This document shows, piece after piece, positions 7,205-15,001 of a DNA stretch of 20,472 bases (the first letter of the stretch is position 1; each line of letters opens with the position of its first letter). The translations under genes were made by a program, and so were the position numbers. The stretch is from Acidiferrobacteraceae bacterium. GTDB taxonomy: Bacteria; Pseudomonadota; Gammaproteobacteria; Acidiferrobacterales; Acidiferrobacteraceae. The stretch is taken from contig DAHWKH010000034.1 of the NCBI GenBank assembly GCA_027343725.1, positions 1 through 20,472 of the forward strand. Reading direction: 5' to 3'. A model generated the notes under the pieces. That model did not search any database, was not told the DNA's origin, and saw nothing but the letters and a program-made list of their open reading frames with translations.

Positions 7205-7921
7205 GTGTCCGTGTATCGCCGTGTGCTTCTCAAACTGAGCGGCGAGGCCCTGATGGGGACCGCGGGTTACGGGATCGATCCCGAGGTCCTGGCGACGACC
7301 GCGCGCGAGATCGCCTCGGCGGCCGAGGGTGTCGGCCTCGGGATCGTGATCGGCGGCGGGAACATCTTTCGCGGGATCTCGAGTTCGGCGCGCGGCATGG
7401 ATCGCGCCCAGGCCGATCTCCTGGGGATGTTGGCGACCGTCATGAACGCCCTGGCGGTGGCGGAGGCGCTCACCGCCCAAGGTCTCAAGGCGCATGTGCA
7501 ATCGGCCCTGCCGATCGGGACCGCGGTCCCGGCATTCGACCGGGCACAAGCGTTGGCGTACCTGGACCGCGGCGAGGCGGTGGTATTCGGGGGCGGGACC
7601 GGGAACCCGTTTTTCACCACCGACACCGCCGCCAGCCTGCGCGCGCTCGAGATCCGCGCGGACATCATGCTGAAGGCCACGAAGGTCGACGGGGTGTACT
7701 CGGCGGACCCCAAGCGGGATGCGCAAGCGGTGCGGTACGCGCGCTTGCGTTATGATGACGTCCTGCGGTTGCGGTTGGGGGTGATGGATGCCACGGCGAT
7801 CGCCTTGCTGCGCGAGTTCCGCGTGCCGTTGCGCGTGTTCGACATGTCGGTCCCCGGGGGATTGGCGCGCATTCTGGCCGGAGAGGACGAGGGGACGCTG
7901 GTGGAGGAAGGAGCGGCATGA
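7205..7921 (+). CDS. pyrH: Uridylate (UMP) kinase
   Basis: PyrH phosphorylates UMP to UDP with ATP in the cytoplasm; the bacterial enzyme is a hexamer of the amino acid kinase fold, activated by GTP and inhibited by UTP in known members. The 238 residues show KLSGEAL (10-16) and GGGNIFRG (50-57). They also show DRAQADLLGMLATVMNA (67-82) and the UMP/phosphate-binding FGGGTGNPFFTTDTA (128-142). A GTG at 7205 is taken as start, with a GGGGGAG Shine-Dalgarno inside the end of tsf seven bases before it; another GTG at 7211 is possible. The stop overlaps the frr start (ATGA), indicating translational coupling. Confidence 0.97.
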   Translation: MSVYRRVLLKLSGEALMGTAGYGIDPEVLATTAREIASAAEGVGLGIVIGGGNIFRGISSSARGMDRAQADLLGMLATVMNALAVAEALTAQGLKAHVQSALPIGTAVPAFDRAQALAYLDRGEAVVFGGGTGNPFFTTDTAASLRALEIRADIMLKATKVDGVYSADPKRDAQAVRYARLRYDDVLRLRLGVMDATAIALLREFRVPLRVFDMSVPGGLARILAGEDEGTLVEEGAA

Positions 7922-8475
7922 CCGAGGATATCAAGAAGGACGTCCAGGCCCGCATGGCGAAGTCCATCGAGGCCCTGAAATCGGAATTGGCCCGGATCCG
8001 CACGGGGCGCGCCCACACCGGGCTCCTCGATCACATTGCCGTGGACTATTACGGGACGCGCACGCCGCTTGCGCAGGTCGCGAGCGTGACCGTGAGCGAT
8101 GCGCGCAATCTCACCGTCACGCCCTGGGAAAAGTCACTCGTGGGACCGATCGAGCGGGCGATCCTGGAGTCGGGGCTCGGGTTCAACCCGGTCACGACCG
8201 GGACGACCATCCGCATCCCCATGCCGCCTTTGACCGAGGAGCGGCGGCGCGAGCTCGGCAAGGTGGCGCGCAGCGAGGGCGAGAACGCCAAGATCGCGAT
8301 CCGGAACATTCGCCGCGACAGCAACACCCACCTGAAGGAGCAGGTCAAAAAGAAGCTCCTCTCCGAGGACGAGGAAAAGCGGCTGATGGAGGCGGTGCAG
8401 AAAATCACCGATCAGTTCATCGCCGAAATCGACAGGCTGGTCGGAGCGAAAGAACACGACATCCTCGAGGTCTAA
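7918..8475 (+). CDS. frr: Ribosome recycling factor
   Basis: RRF, acting with EF-G, splits the post-termination ribosome so that it can start a new round. The 185-residue length equals that of E. coli RRF. The three-helix-bundle sequence is collinear throughout, from the start through ELARIRTGRAHTGLLD (24-38), VTVSDARNLTVTPWEKS, GTTIRIPMPPLTEERR and IRRDSNTHLK (131-140). Residue R132, essential in E. coli, is conserved. A strong Shine-Dalgarno (AAGGAG, 7908-7913) lies within the pyrH end, and the ATG overlaps the pyrH stop by 4 bp. The pyrH-frr pair is conserved widely. Confidence 0.97.
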   Translation: MTEDIKKDVQARMAKSIEALKSELARIRTGRAHTGLLDHIAVDYYGTRTPLAQVASVTVSDARNLTVTPWEKSLVGPIERAILESGLGFNPVTTGTTIRIPMPPLTEERRRELGKVARSEGENAKIAIRNIRRDSNTHLKEQVKKKLLSEDEEKRLMEAVQKITDQFIAEIDRLVGAKEHDILEV

Positions 8476-8496
8476 CACCCATGCCGGAGGTCGGCC

Positions 8497-8502
8497 TATA
8501 CT
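8497..8502 (+). promoter_or_regulatory. -10-like hexamer immediately before uppS
   Basis: TATACT (8497-8502) matches the sigma70 -10 box at five of six positions and ends six bases before the uppS ATG at 8509, so any start site would fall at or next to the A of the start codon. No convincing -35 box is seen 16-18 bp upstream, and there is no extended -10 TG. Low confidence as a promoter. Confidence 0.3.
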
Positions 8503-8508
8503 GGCGCC

Positions 8509-9270
8509 ATGAACACGATTGACCAGGTTGTACCCGCGAGCAGCACGCTGCCGCAGCACGTGGCGGTCATCATGGACGGGAACGGCCGGTGGGCCAAGAG
8601 CCGCGGGCAGGCCCGTATCCAGGGGCATCGCAAGGGCGTCGAGATGGTGCGCGAGCTCGTGGCGGCCTGCGGCGAGAAGGGGATCGCGGCCCTCACGCTA
8701 TTCGCCTTCAGCAGCGAGAACTGGCGCCGCCCGAAGCTCGAGGTACGGCTTTTGCGGCAGCTGTTCCTCCTGGCGCTCGAGCGCGAGATCGAAAAACTCG
8801 ACGCGCATGGCATCCGCTTCGGCGTCATCGGCGATGTCGCGGCGTTCGGCGCCGACATCGCGGAACGGGTGCGCGCGGCCGAGGAGCGGACGCGTGCCAA
8901 TACCCGCCTGCGGCTCACGATCGCGGCCAATTACGGGGGGCGCTGGGATATCACGCGCGCGTGCCGTGAGCTTGCGCGCGAGGTCGAGGCCGGGCGGCTC
9001 AAGGCCTCCGAGATCACGCCCGAACAGCTGAGCGCACGGCTGAGCCTGCCGGATGTGCCGGAACCGGACTTCTTTATCCGCACCGGCGGTGAGCAGCGCA
9101 TCAGCAACTTTCTCCTGTGGCAGCTGGCTTATACCGAATTGTATTTCACGCCGGTGTTGTGGCCGGATTTCGACCGCCGGCAATTCGATTTGGCGCTGCA
9201 GTCGTTCGCCACCCGCCAGCGGCGCTTCGGACGGACGGGAGAGCAGATCGAGGCCCCGCGACGTGCTTAA
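8509..9270 (+). CDS. uppS: Undecaprenyl diphosphate synthase ((2E,6E)-farnesyl-diphosphate specific, cis-prenyltransferase)
   Basis: UppS adds eight isopentenyl units in cis to farnesyl diphosphate, making the C55 lipid carrier for peptidoglycan and O-antigen. The 253 residues carry motif I HVAVIMDGNGRWAKSRG with catalytic D23, and FSSENWRRP. The C-terminal IRTGGEQRISNFLLWQ (with R191) and TELYF (metal-ligand E210) follow. E. coli UppS is also 253 residues. The ATG at 8509 fits the family N-terminus, but the only clear purine box (GGAGG, 8486-8490) is 18 bases away, too far for normal use. A 33-bp gap from frr makes this one of the few non-overlapping joints in the cluster. cdsA starts inside its last codons. 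Confidence 0.96.
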   Translation: MNTIDQVVPASSTLPQHVAVIMDGNGRWAKSRGQARIQGHRKGVEMVRELVAACGEKGIAALTLFAFSSENWRRPKLEVRLLRQLFLLALEREIEKLDAHGIRFGVIGDVAAFGADIAERVRAAEERTRANTRLRLTIAANYGGRWDITRACRELAREVEAGRLKASEITPEQLSARLSLPDVPEPDFFIRTGGEQRISNFLLWQLAYTELYFTPVLWPDFDRRQFDLALQSFATRQRRFGRTGEQIEAPRRA

Positions 9271-10060
9271 AACACGGCTCTGGACGGGCCTGTTCCTGGG
9301 CTCGTCGCTGATCGCGAGTGTGTTCCTGTTGGGTACGGCGGGTTTGGCGGGTGTCCTCGGGGCGTTCATGCTGGTGGCGGCCTTCGAATGGTCGCGCTTG
9401 GCGGGTCTGACCCAAAGGCGGGCCCTCGGGGCGGTCATCCTGCTCGCTTGCCTGGCCGGCATCAGCTTGTCTGTGCCCCTGACGGCGATCCTCGGGGCGG
9501 CGCTCGCCTGGTGGCTGTGGGCGATGATTGAGGTCTTTATCTTCCCAGACCGGCGCGGGCTCGTGTGGCGGCACGCCTGGGCGCAGATGGTCGGAGGAGC
9601 GTTGGTGCTGGTGCCCGCCTGGCGTGGGCTCGTGGCCCTGAAGGCGGAAACCCCCGGAGACCCCTGGTTATTGGTCGGGGTGTTTGTCATGGTGTGGTCC
9701 GCCGACACGGTGGCGTATTTCGTCGGGCGGGGTTTCGGGCGCCATAAGCTCGCGCCGCTCGTCAGTCCCGGCAAGAGCGTCGAGGGCGCGCTCGGCGGCC
9801 TGGCGGCCGCGGGCGCGGTCGGGGCCCTGGGCGCCTTGGGGCTTGGCGTGTGGGCGCCGGTGGGGCTCGCCTTCGGGGTCGTGACCGCGGCCTTCTCGGT
9901 GGTGGGCGATCTCCTGGAAAGCAAGGCCAAGAGGCTCGCCGGCGTCAAGGATTCCGGATGGGTGTTCCCGGGCCACGGAGGCGTTCTCGACCGGATCGAT
10001 GCCCTGACGGCCGCGGTGCCGGTTTTTGTTCTGGGCGTACGCTGGATGGGGGTCGGATGA
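9263..10060 (+). CDS. cdsA: Phosphatidate cytidylyltransferase (CDP-diglyceride synthase)
   Basis: This integral inner-membrane enzyme converts phosphatidic acid and CTP to CDP-diacylglycerol, the precursor of all bacterial glycerophospholipids. The protein of 265 residues is a multi-pass membrane protein. It ends with the CdsA signature (SKAKRLAGVKDSG followed by FPGHGGVLDRID), which holds the metal- and CTP-binding residues. The upstream WSADTVAYFVGRGFGRHKLA and SPGKSVEGALGG are also family motifs. GTG 9263 is chosen because it opens a typical short N-terminus (LKTRLWTGLFLG), has GAGG nine bases before it, and overlaps uppS by 8 bp; the frame is open further upstream but only inside uppS. 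E. coli CdsA has 285 residues. The stop overlaps dxr (ATGA). Confidence 0.95.
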   Translation: MLKTRLWTGLFLGSSLIASVFLLGTAGLAGVLGAFMLVAAFEWSRLAGLTQRRALGAVILLACLAGISLSVPLTAILGAALAWWLWAMIEVFIFPDRRGLVWRHAWAQMVGGALVLVPAWRGLVALKAETPGDPWLLVGVFVMVWSADTVAYFVGRGFGRHKLAPLVSPGKSVEGALGGLAAAGAVGALGALGLGVWAPVGLAFGVVTAAFSVVGDLLESKAKRLAGVKDSGWVFPGHGGVLDRIDALTAAVPVFVLGVRWMGVG

Positions 10061-11271
10061 GGAAACGCGGACAAGGCCCCGAGGGGGTTGCCGTTCTCGG
10101 CGCGACGGGCTCGATCGGCGTGAACACCCTGAAGGTGTTGGCGATGCACCCCGAGCGTTTCCGGGTCATCGCGCTCACGGCCCACCGGCAGATCGATCGC
10201 CTTCAGGAGCAGTGCCTCACGTTTCGTCCGCCGCTTGCCGTGGTGCCCGAGGCGCACGCCGCCGAGGCGCTTGCCGAGGCCTTGCGCCGCGCGGGCTGCG
10301 AGACCGAGGTGTTGGCGGGCCCGGAGGCGCTTTCGACGGCAGCCGCCGATGCGCGCGTGGCGACGGTTGTGTGCGGTATCGTCGGGGCCGCGGGCCTGGA
10401 CTCGGCCTGGGCCGCGGTCCGGGCCGGTAAGCGCGTGCTGTTCGCGAACAAGGAGCCGCTCGTGATGTCGGGGCATCTGTTGCTGGCGGAAGCGGCGGCG
10501 AGCGGCGCCGAGCTTTTGCCGCTCGACAGCGAGCACAACGCGATCTTCCAGTGCCTCCCCCCGGGGCGCGTGCCGTCCGAGGCCGGCGTACGCCGCATCC
10601 TCCTGACCTGTTCCGGCGGGCCGTTCCGCGATACGCCCGCGAGCCATTTCGCGCACGTGACGCCGGATGAGGCCTGCGCCCACCCGCGCTGGGTCATGGG
10701 GCGCAAGATCTCGGTCGATTCGGCGACCCTCATGAACAAAGGGTTGGAACTGATCGAGGCCTGCCGCCTGTTCGGCGTCAAACCGGCCGACGTGGAGGTG
10801 GTGATCCATCCGCAAAGCGTCATCCACTCCCTGGTGGAATACGTCGATGGTTCGGTCCTGGCGCAGCTCGGTAACCCCGATATGCGCACCCCGATCGCGC
10901 ATGCCCTCGGTTTCCCCGAGCGCATCGCGGCCGGCGTCACGCGGCTCGATCTCGCCACGATCGGGCGTCTGGAGTTCGCGCCCCCGGACGAGGTCCGGTT
11001 TCCCGCCCTGCGGCTCGCGCGCGAGGCGGCCGAGGTCGGGGGGAGCGCGCCGGCGGTCCTGAATGCCGCAAACGAGGTGGCGGTGGAGGCGTTTTTGCAA
11101 GGGGAACTCTCGTTCGCGGCCATTCCGGCGGTGATCGAGGCCGTGCTGTCGGCGCAGCCGGCCGTGCCGGCCGCGAGCCTCGAGGCCATCCTCGCCGAGG
11201 ACGAGCGGGCGCGCGCGCTCGCGCGCGAGCGCATCGATGCATCGCCGAAGAGGGGGGTGAAGGCATGCTGA
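10057..11271 (+). CDS. dxr: 1-deoxy-D-xylulose 5-phosphate reductoisomerase
   Basis: Dxr rearranges and reduces DXP to 2-C-methyl-D-erythritol 4-phosphate with NADPH, the committed step of the MEP isoprenoid pathway. It thus supplies precursors for neighbouring uppS. The 404-residue protein has the Rossmann motif GATGSIG (15-21). Metal and substrate residues are in LPLDSEHNAIFQ (D157, E159) and SVDSATLMNKGLELIE (E231). The loop GRKIS and the conserved VVIHPQSVIHSLVEYVDGS follow. E. coli Dxr has 398 residues. The usual ANKE(S/T/A)LV segment reads ANKEPLV (about 130-136), a mild variation. The ATG overlaps the cdsA stop by 4 bp, and rseP starts within the last 7 bp. Confidence 0.96.
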   Translation: MRKRGQGPEGVAVLGATGSIGVNTLKVLAMHPERFRVIALTAHRQIDRLQEQCLTFRPPLAVVPEAHAAEALAEALRRAGCETEVLAGPEALSTAAADARVATVVCGIVGAAGLDSAWAAVRAGKRVLFANKEPLVMSGHLLLAEAAASGAELLPLDSEHNAIFQCLPPGRVPSEAGVRRILLTCSGGPFRDTPASHFAHVTPDEACAHPRWVMGRKISVDSATLMNKGLELIEACRLFGVKPADVEVVIHPQSVIHSLVEYVDGSVLAQLGNPDMRTPIAHALGFPERIAAGVTRLDLATIGRLEFAPPDEVRFPALRLAREAAEVGGSAPAVLNAANEVAVEAFLQGELSFAAIPAVIEAVLSAQPAVPAASLEAILAEDERARALARERIDASPKRGVKAC

Positions 11272-12632
11272 CGCAAATCGCCTACAGCCTCCTCGGCTTC
11301 GTGCTGGCGATCGGGATTCTGGTCGTGGTGCATGAATTCGGTCATTACCTCGTGGCCAAGCTGTCCGGGGTCAAGGTCTTGCGGTTTTCCGTCGGGTTTG
11401 GCCGCCCGCTGGTCTTGCGGCGCGCCGGGCGCGATCAGACCGAGTACGTGCTGGCAGCGATCCCCTTGGGCGGTTACGTGAAGATGCTCGACGAGAACGA
11501 GGGGGAGGTCGCGCCGCAGGAGCGCCACCGGGCCTTCAATCGGCAGAGCCTCGCCAAGCGCACGGCCATCGTTCTGGCCGGCCCGGGCTTCAATTTTTTG
11601 TTCGCGATCCTCGCGTATTGGGTGGTGTTCATGGCCGGGGTGCCGGGCCTGAAGCCGGTCATCGGCCGCGTCGTCCCGCATTCCCCGGCGGCCGTCGCCG
11701 GTCTGCGCGCGGGCGATGAGATCCTGCGGATCGACGGACATCGCATCCAGAGCCTGCAACAGGACCGCCTCTTTCTGTTTCAGGAGGCCCTGAGCCACGC
11801 GCGCGTGCGCTTGATAGTGCGCACGCCGCACGCGCACGTGCGCACGCTCGCGCTCAGTCTCGCCCACGTGCGCGCGCAGTCGTTGAGCAAGGGCCGCTTG
11901 AGTGAAGTGCTCGGGTTTTACGGGTGGCAGCCGAAGCTCGTGCCGCGCATCGCGGAAGTCATCGCCCATACCCCGGCCGCGCGCGGCGGATTGCGGGTGG
12001 GGGATGTCATCACCGCGATCGACGGTCGCGCGGTCAGCGGCTGGAATCAGGTCGCGCGCATCATCCGCGCGCATCCGCTGACGGCGCTGCGCTTCCGCGT
12101 ACGCCGTCACGGGCAAACGCGACAATTGATCATCACGCCGAAAGTCGTTAAGGTGGGCGGGCAGCGGATCGGTCAGATCGGGGCCGGCGTCAAGGTCCCG
12201 GGCATCCCCAAGGCGCTGCGTGTGGATGTGCGTCTGGGTCCCGTGAAGGCGTTTGCCGCGGCACTGCGGGACACGTGGCTCATGAGCCGCCTGACCGTGG
12301 AAATGCTCGGCAAGATGCTGCTTTTGCAGATCTCGCCGAAGGGCATCAGCGGACCCATCACCATCGCGCAATACGCGGGATACTCGGTACAGATCGGGTT
12401 TGCGAGTTTCCTGATGTTTCTCGGGGTCGTCAGCATCAGTCTCGGAGTTCTGAATCTGATGCCGATACCGGTTCTGGATGGTGGGCATATCCTTTTCTAC
12501 GTGATCGAATGGTTTAAGGGGGGTCCTGTGTCCGAGCAGGTGGTCGGATGGGGGCAACGAGTCGGGGTGACGTTATTGCTGGGTCTTATGATGCTCGCCT
12601 TCTATAACGACATCACACGCATTCTGAGATAA
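11265..12632 (+). CDS. rseP: Site-2 protease RseP, regulator of the sigma-E envelope stress response
   Basis: RseP is an inner-membrane zinc metalloprotease that cuts the anti-sigma factor RseA after DegS and also degrades leftover signal peptides. The 455 residues show the zinc motif HEFGH (23-27) in the first membrane helix and GFG in the membrane-associated loop. Two periplasmic PDZ domains lie at about 131-215 and 225-305. The third zinc ligand D405 is in NLMPIPVLDGGH, followed by a last membrane helix. E. coli RseP has 450 residues. A GAGGGGGG Shine-Dalgarno lies within the end of dxr, and the ATG overlaps it by 7 bp. Its placement before bamA matches the dxr-rseP-bamA order of other gammaproteobacteria. 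Confidence 0.96.
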   Translation: MLTQIAYSLLGFVLAIGILVVVHEFGHYLVAKLSGVKVLRFSVGFGRPLVLRRAGRDQTEYVLAAIPLGGYVKMLDENEGEVAPQERHRAFNRQSLAKRTAIVLAGPGFNFLFAILAYWVVFMAGVPGLKPVIGRVVPHSPAAVAGLRAGDEILRIDGHRIQSLQQDRLFLFQEALSHARVRLIVRTPHAHVRTLALSLAHVRAQSLSKGRLSEVLGFYGWQPKLVPRIAEVIAHTPAARGGLRVGDVITAIDGRAVSGWNQVARIIRAHPLTALRFRVRRHGQTRQLIITPKVVKVGGQRIGQIGAGVKVPGIPKALRVDVRLGPVKAFAAALRDTWLMSRLTVEMLGKMLLLQISPKGISGPITIAQYAGYSVQIGFASFLMFLGVVSISLGVLNLMPIPVLDGGHILFYVIEWFKGGPVSEQVVGWGQRVGVTLLLGLMMLAFYNDITRILR

Positions 12633-12649
12633 GGGCGGGCATTCCGGTA

Positions 12650-14941
12650 ATGAGACGATGGTGGACGGCGCTCGTTTTGTGGAGCGCGCTGATCGCGGCG
12701 GCGCACGCCGCACCGTTTGTGATCGGGCGCATTACGGTGACCGGACTCAAGCGCATCTCACGCTCCACCGTGATGACGTATCTGCCGCTGCGGGTCGGCG
12801 AACGGCTGACGCCGGAACGGGCGGGGCGCGCCATCCATGCCTTGTTTCGCACCGGGTTCTTCCGCGACGTCAAGCTCATGCAGGAGGGGCGCACCCTGAT
12901 CGTCGCGGTGCGCGAGAGGCCCGCCATCGCCAGCATCCGGATCACGGGCACCCACGTCATCAAGGCCCATAAGCTCCTGCAGTCCTTGGCGCGCATGGGG
13001 TTCGCGAAAGGGCGGGTCTTCAACAACGCGCTTTTGCACGAGACCAAGCAGGCGCTCAGGCGCCAGTATTTCAACCGCGGGTATTACGCCGTGCGCGTCG
13101 TCACGAAGGTGAAGCCTTTGCCGCGCGACCGCGTCGCCGTTCATATCGCCGTATCCGAGGGCAAGATCGCGCGCATCAAGCAGATCACGGTCGTCGGCAA
13201 CCACCAATTCAAAGAAGGGCGCCTGCTCGACCAGTTCAAGATCGGCCCGCCGAATCTGCTCAGCTTTTTCACGGACAACGACCGGTATTCGCGTGAGAAG
13301 CTCATGGCCTCGCTCGAGAACTTGCGCAACTTCTATCTGAACCGGGGCTTTCTGCGCTTCCGTCTGATCTCGACCGTCGTGTCCATCACCCCGAGCAAGG
13401 ATTGGATCTACGTGACGGAGAACGTGCACGAGGGGCACGTTTACCGGATTTCGGGCTACCGCTTCGCGGGCCACACGGTTCTGAGCAACGCCCGGCTGCA
13501 AAAGCTCATGCGCCTGAAGCCGGGCGCGGTGTTCTCGCGCGAACGGATCACCGCCGGCACCCGGCGCATCACGAGCACGCTTGGGAATCACGGCTACGCG
13601 TTCGCGAACGTGCGGGTGTTGCCGCACGTCGACCGTGCGACCCACACCATCGCGCTCACCTTCGTCATCGAACCCGGGCAACGCGTCTATGTCCGGCGCA
13701 TTCGGTTCTTCGGGAATACCGTGACCCAGGAGGCGGTCCTGCGGCGCACCATGCGCCAGTACGAAGGGGCGTGGTTTTCCGCTCGGCGCGTCAAGCAGTC
13801 GGTGACGCTCCTGCGGCGCCTGGGCTTTTTCGACAACGTGCGGGTCACGACCCCGCCGGTGCCCGGCCACCCCAACGAGGTCGACGTCGACGTGCACGTG
13901 AAGGAGCGGCCGACGGGCAGCATCGTGGCGGGTCTTGGCTACTCCGATCTGTACGGGCTTTTCATCAACGGCTCGGTGACCTATCAGGACGTGCTCGGGA
14001 CGGGGAAGGAGGTGTCGGTCACGGCGGACACGTCGGTCGCCTACAAGGACATCAACCTCACCTACGTGAACCCCTACTACACGAGTTCCGGCATCAGCCG
14101 CGGGTTCAACGTGTTCGACAGTTCGTTCAATGCCGCCGCGGCCTTCACCGCGGCCTACAACGAAAGCACCGTGGGCGCGGGGGTCTTTTACGGGATTCCG
14201 ATCGGGGTCAATCGCCAGATCAACGTCGGGCTCGCGGCCGAGCGGGTCCACCTGACGACCAATTCGAGCAGCGCCTATGTGGCCCAGCAATTCGTGGCCC
14301 GCCACGGATCGACCAACGACATCCTGAAGGCGACGTTGGGCTGGTCGCGCAATACCCTGAATAACGCCATCTTCCCGACGAGCGGCACCTATCAGCAGGC
14401 GACGGCCGAGATCGGCTTGCCGGGCGGGAGCCTCGAGTATTACCGGCTGTCCTATCTCGCGAGCGTGTTTTTCCCCTTCGGGCGCCAGTACAGCCTCAAG
14501 CTCAGTACCCAGTGGAGTTACGGGCACGGCTACGGGAGCACGCACAACCTCCCGTTTTTCAAGAACTTTTACGCAGGCGGCGCGAACTCGGTGCGCGGCT
14601 ACCAGAACGAGTCACTCGGCCCGCGCGACATCCTTCCGCCTTATGACCCGATCGGCGGCGACAAGCGCGTGTTGGGCAGCGCCGAGTTCTTCTTCCCGGT
14701 GCCGGGGACCTCGCGGAACAATCGCTCCATGCGCCTGTCGGCCTTTTTCGATGCCGGTCAGGTATACGGCCCCGGACAGCCGGTGGCGTTCACGAAGATC
14801 CGGACATCCGTCGGTATCGCCTTCGATTGGTTCTCGCCGATCGCGCCCTTGAGTATCAGTATCGCGCGCCCCTTGAATCCGGGGCCCGAGAGCCAGACTC
14901 GCGCCGTGCAATTTACGCTCGGGACGTTGTTCATGTACTAG
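12650..14941 (+). CDS. bamA: Outer membrane protein assembly factor BamA
   Basis: BamA is the Omp85 core of the complex that folds beta-barrel proteins into the outer membrane. The 763 residues begin with a Sec signal peptide, with predicted cleavage after AHA at residue 20. Five POTRA domains follow at about 24-91, 92-171, 174-262, 265-343 and 346-421. A 16-strand barrel runs to the C-terminus. The L6 motif reads VRGYQNESLGPRD (VRGY at 648-651, a variant of VRGF). The protein is shorter than E. coli BamA (810 residues), probably from shorter barrel loops, and ends in LFMY. The Shine-Dalgarno is weak (AAGGGCGGG). It lies 17 bp after rseP. lpxD follows directly, without skp. Confidence 0.96.
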   Translation: MRRWWTALVLWSALIAAAHAAPFVIGRITVTGLKRISRSTVMTYLPLRVGERLTPERAGRAIHALFRTGFFRDVKLMQEGRTLIVAVRERPAIASIRITGTHVIKAHKLLQSLARMGFAKGRVFNNALLHETKQALRRQYFNRGYYAVRVVTKVKPLPRDRVAVHIAVSEGKIARIKQITVVGNHQFKEGRLLDQFKIGPPNLLSFFTDNDRYSREKLMASLENLRNFYLNRGFLRFRLISTVVSITPSKDWIYVTENVHEGHVYRISGYRFAGHTVLSNARLQKLMRLKPGAVFSRERITAGTRRITSTLGNHGYAFANVRVLPHVDRATHTIALTFVIEPGQRVYVRRIRFFGNTVTQEAVLRRTMRQYEGAWFSARRVKQSVTLLRRLGFFDNVRVTTPPVPGHPNEVDVDVHVKERPTGSIVAGLGYSDLYGLFINGSVTYQDVLGTGKEVSVTADTSVAYKDINLTYVNPYYTSSGISRGFNVFDSSFNAAAAFTAAYNESTVGAGVFYGIPIGVNRQINVGLAAERVHLTTNSSSAYVAQQFVARHGSTNDILKATLGWSRNTLNNAIFPTSGTYQQATAEIGLPGGSLEYYRLSYLASVFFPFGRQYSLKLSTQWSYGHGYGSTHNLPFFKNFYAGGANSVRGYQNESLGPRDILPPYDPIGGDKRVLGSAEFFFPVPGTSRNNRSMRLSAFFDAGQVYGPGQPVAFTKIRTSVGIAFDWFSPIAPLSISIARPLNPGPESQTRAVQFTLGTLFMY

Positions 14942-14964
14942 CCAGAATGAGCGCCGATGGCTAG
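14938..14964 (+). other. Small inverted repeat in the bamA-lpxD gap
   Basis: CTAGCC (14938-14943, including the bamA stop codon) and GGCTAG (14959-14964) are perfect inverted copies with a 15-nt loop. No T-run follows, so this is not a convincing terminator. It sits in the 60-bp gap where many gammaproteobacteria carry skp. Confidence 0.25.
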
Positions 14965-15001
14965 GCTGGGAGTCTAGGAGGCGGGCGCGACCCGAACGGA
15001 T

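Noticed and set aside
8481..8522. 13-codon mini-ORF (MPEVGLYWRHEHD) overlapping the uppS start, as a possible leader peptide
   Set aside because: No Shine-Dalgarno in front of its ATG, no regulatory codon run and no alternative hairpins; most likely chance.
8698..11100. 800-codon minus-strand frame across uppS, cdsA and dxr
   Set aside because: Antisense shadow of three intact genes; low-complexity Arg/Pro/Ala/Thr translation, no motif.
10203..12557. 784-codon minus-strand frame across dxr and rseP
   Set aside because: Antisense shadow; composition is explained by the opposite-strand codon bias.
14947..14977. Two tiny frames in the bamA-lpxD gap as remnants of skp
   Set aside because: They are 5-6 codons long and share nothing recognisable with a Skp signal peptide or coiled coil.
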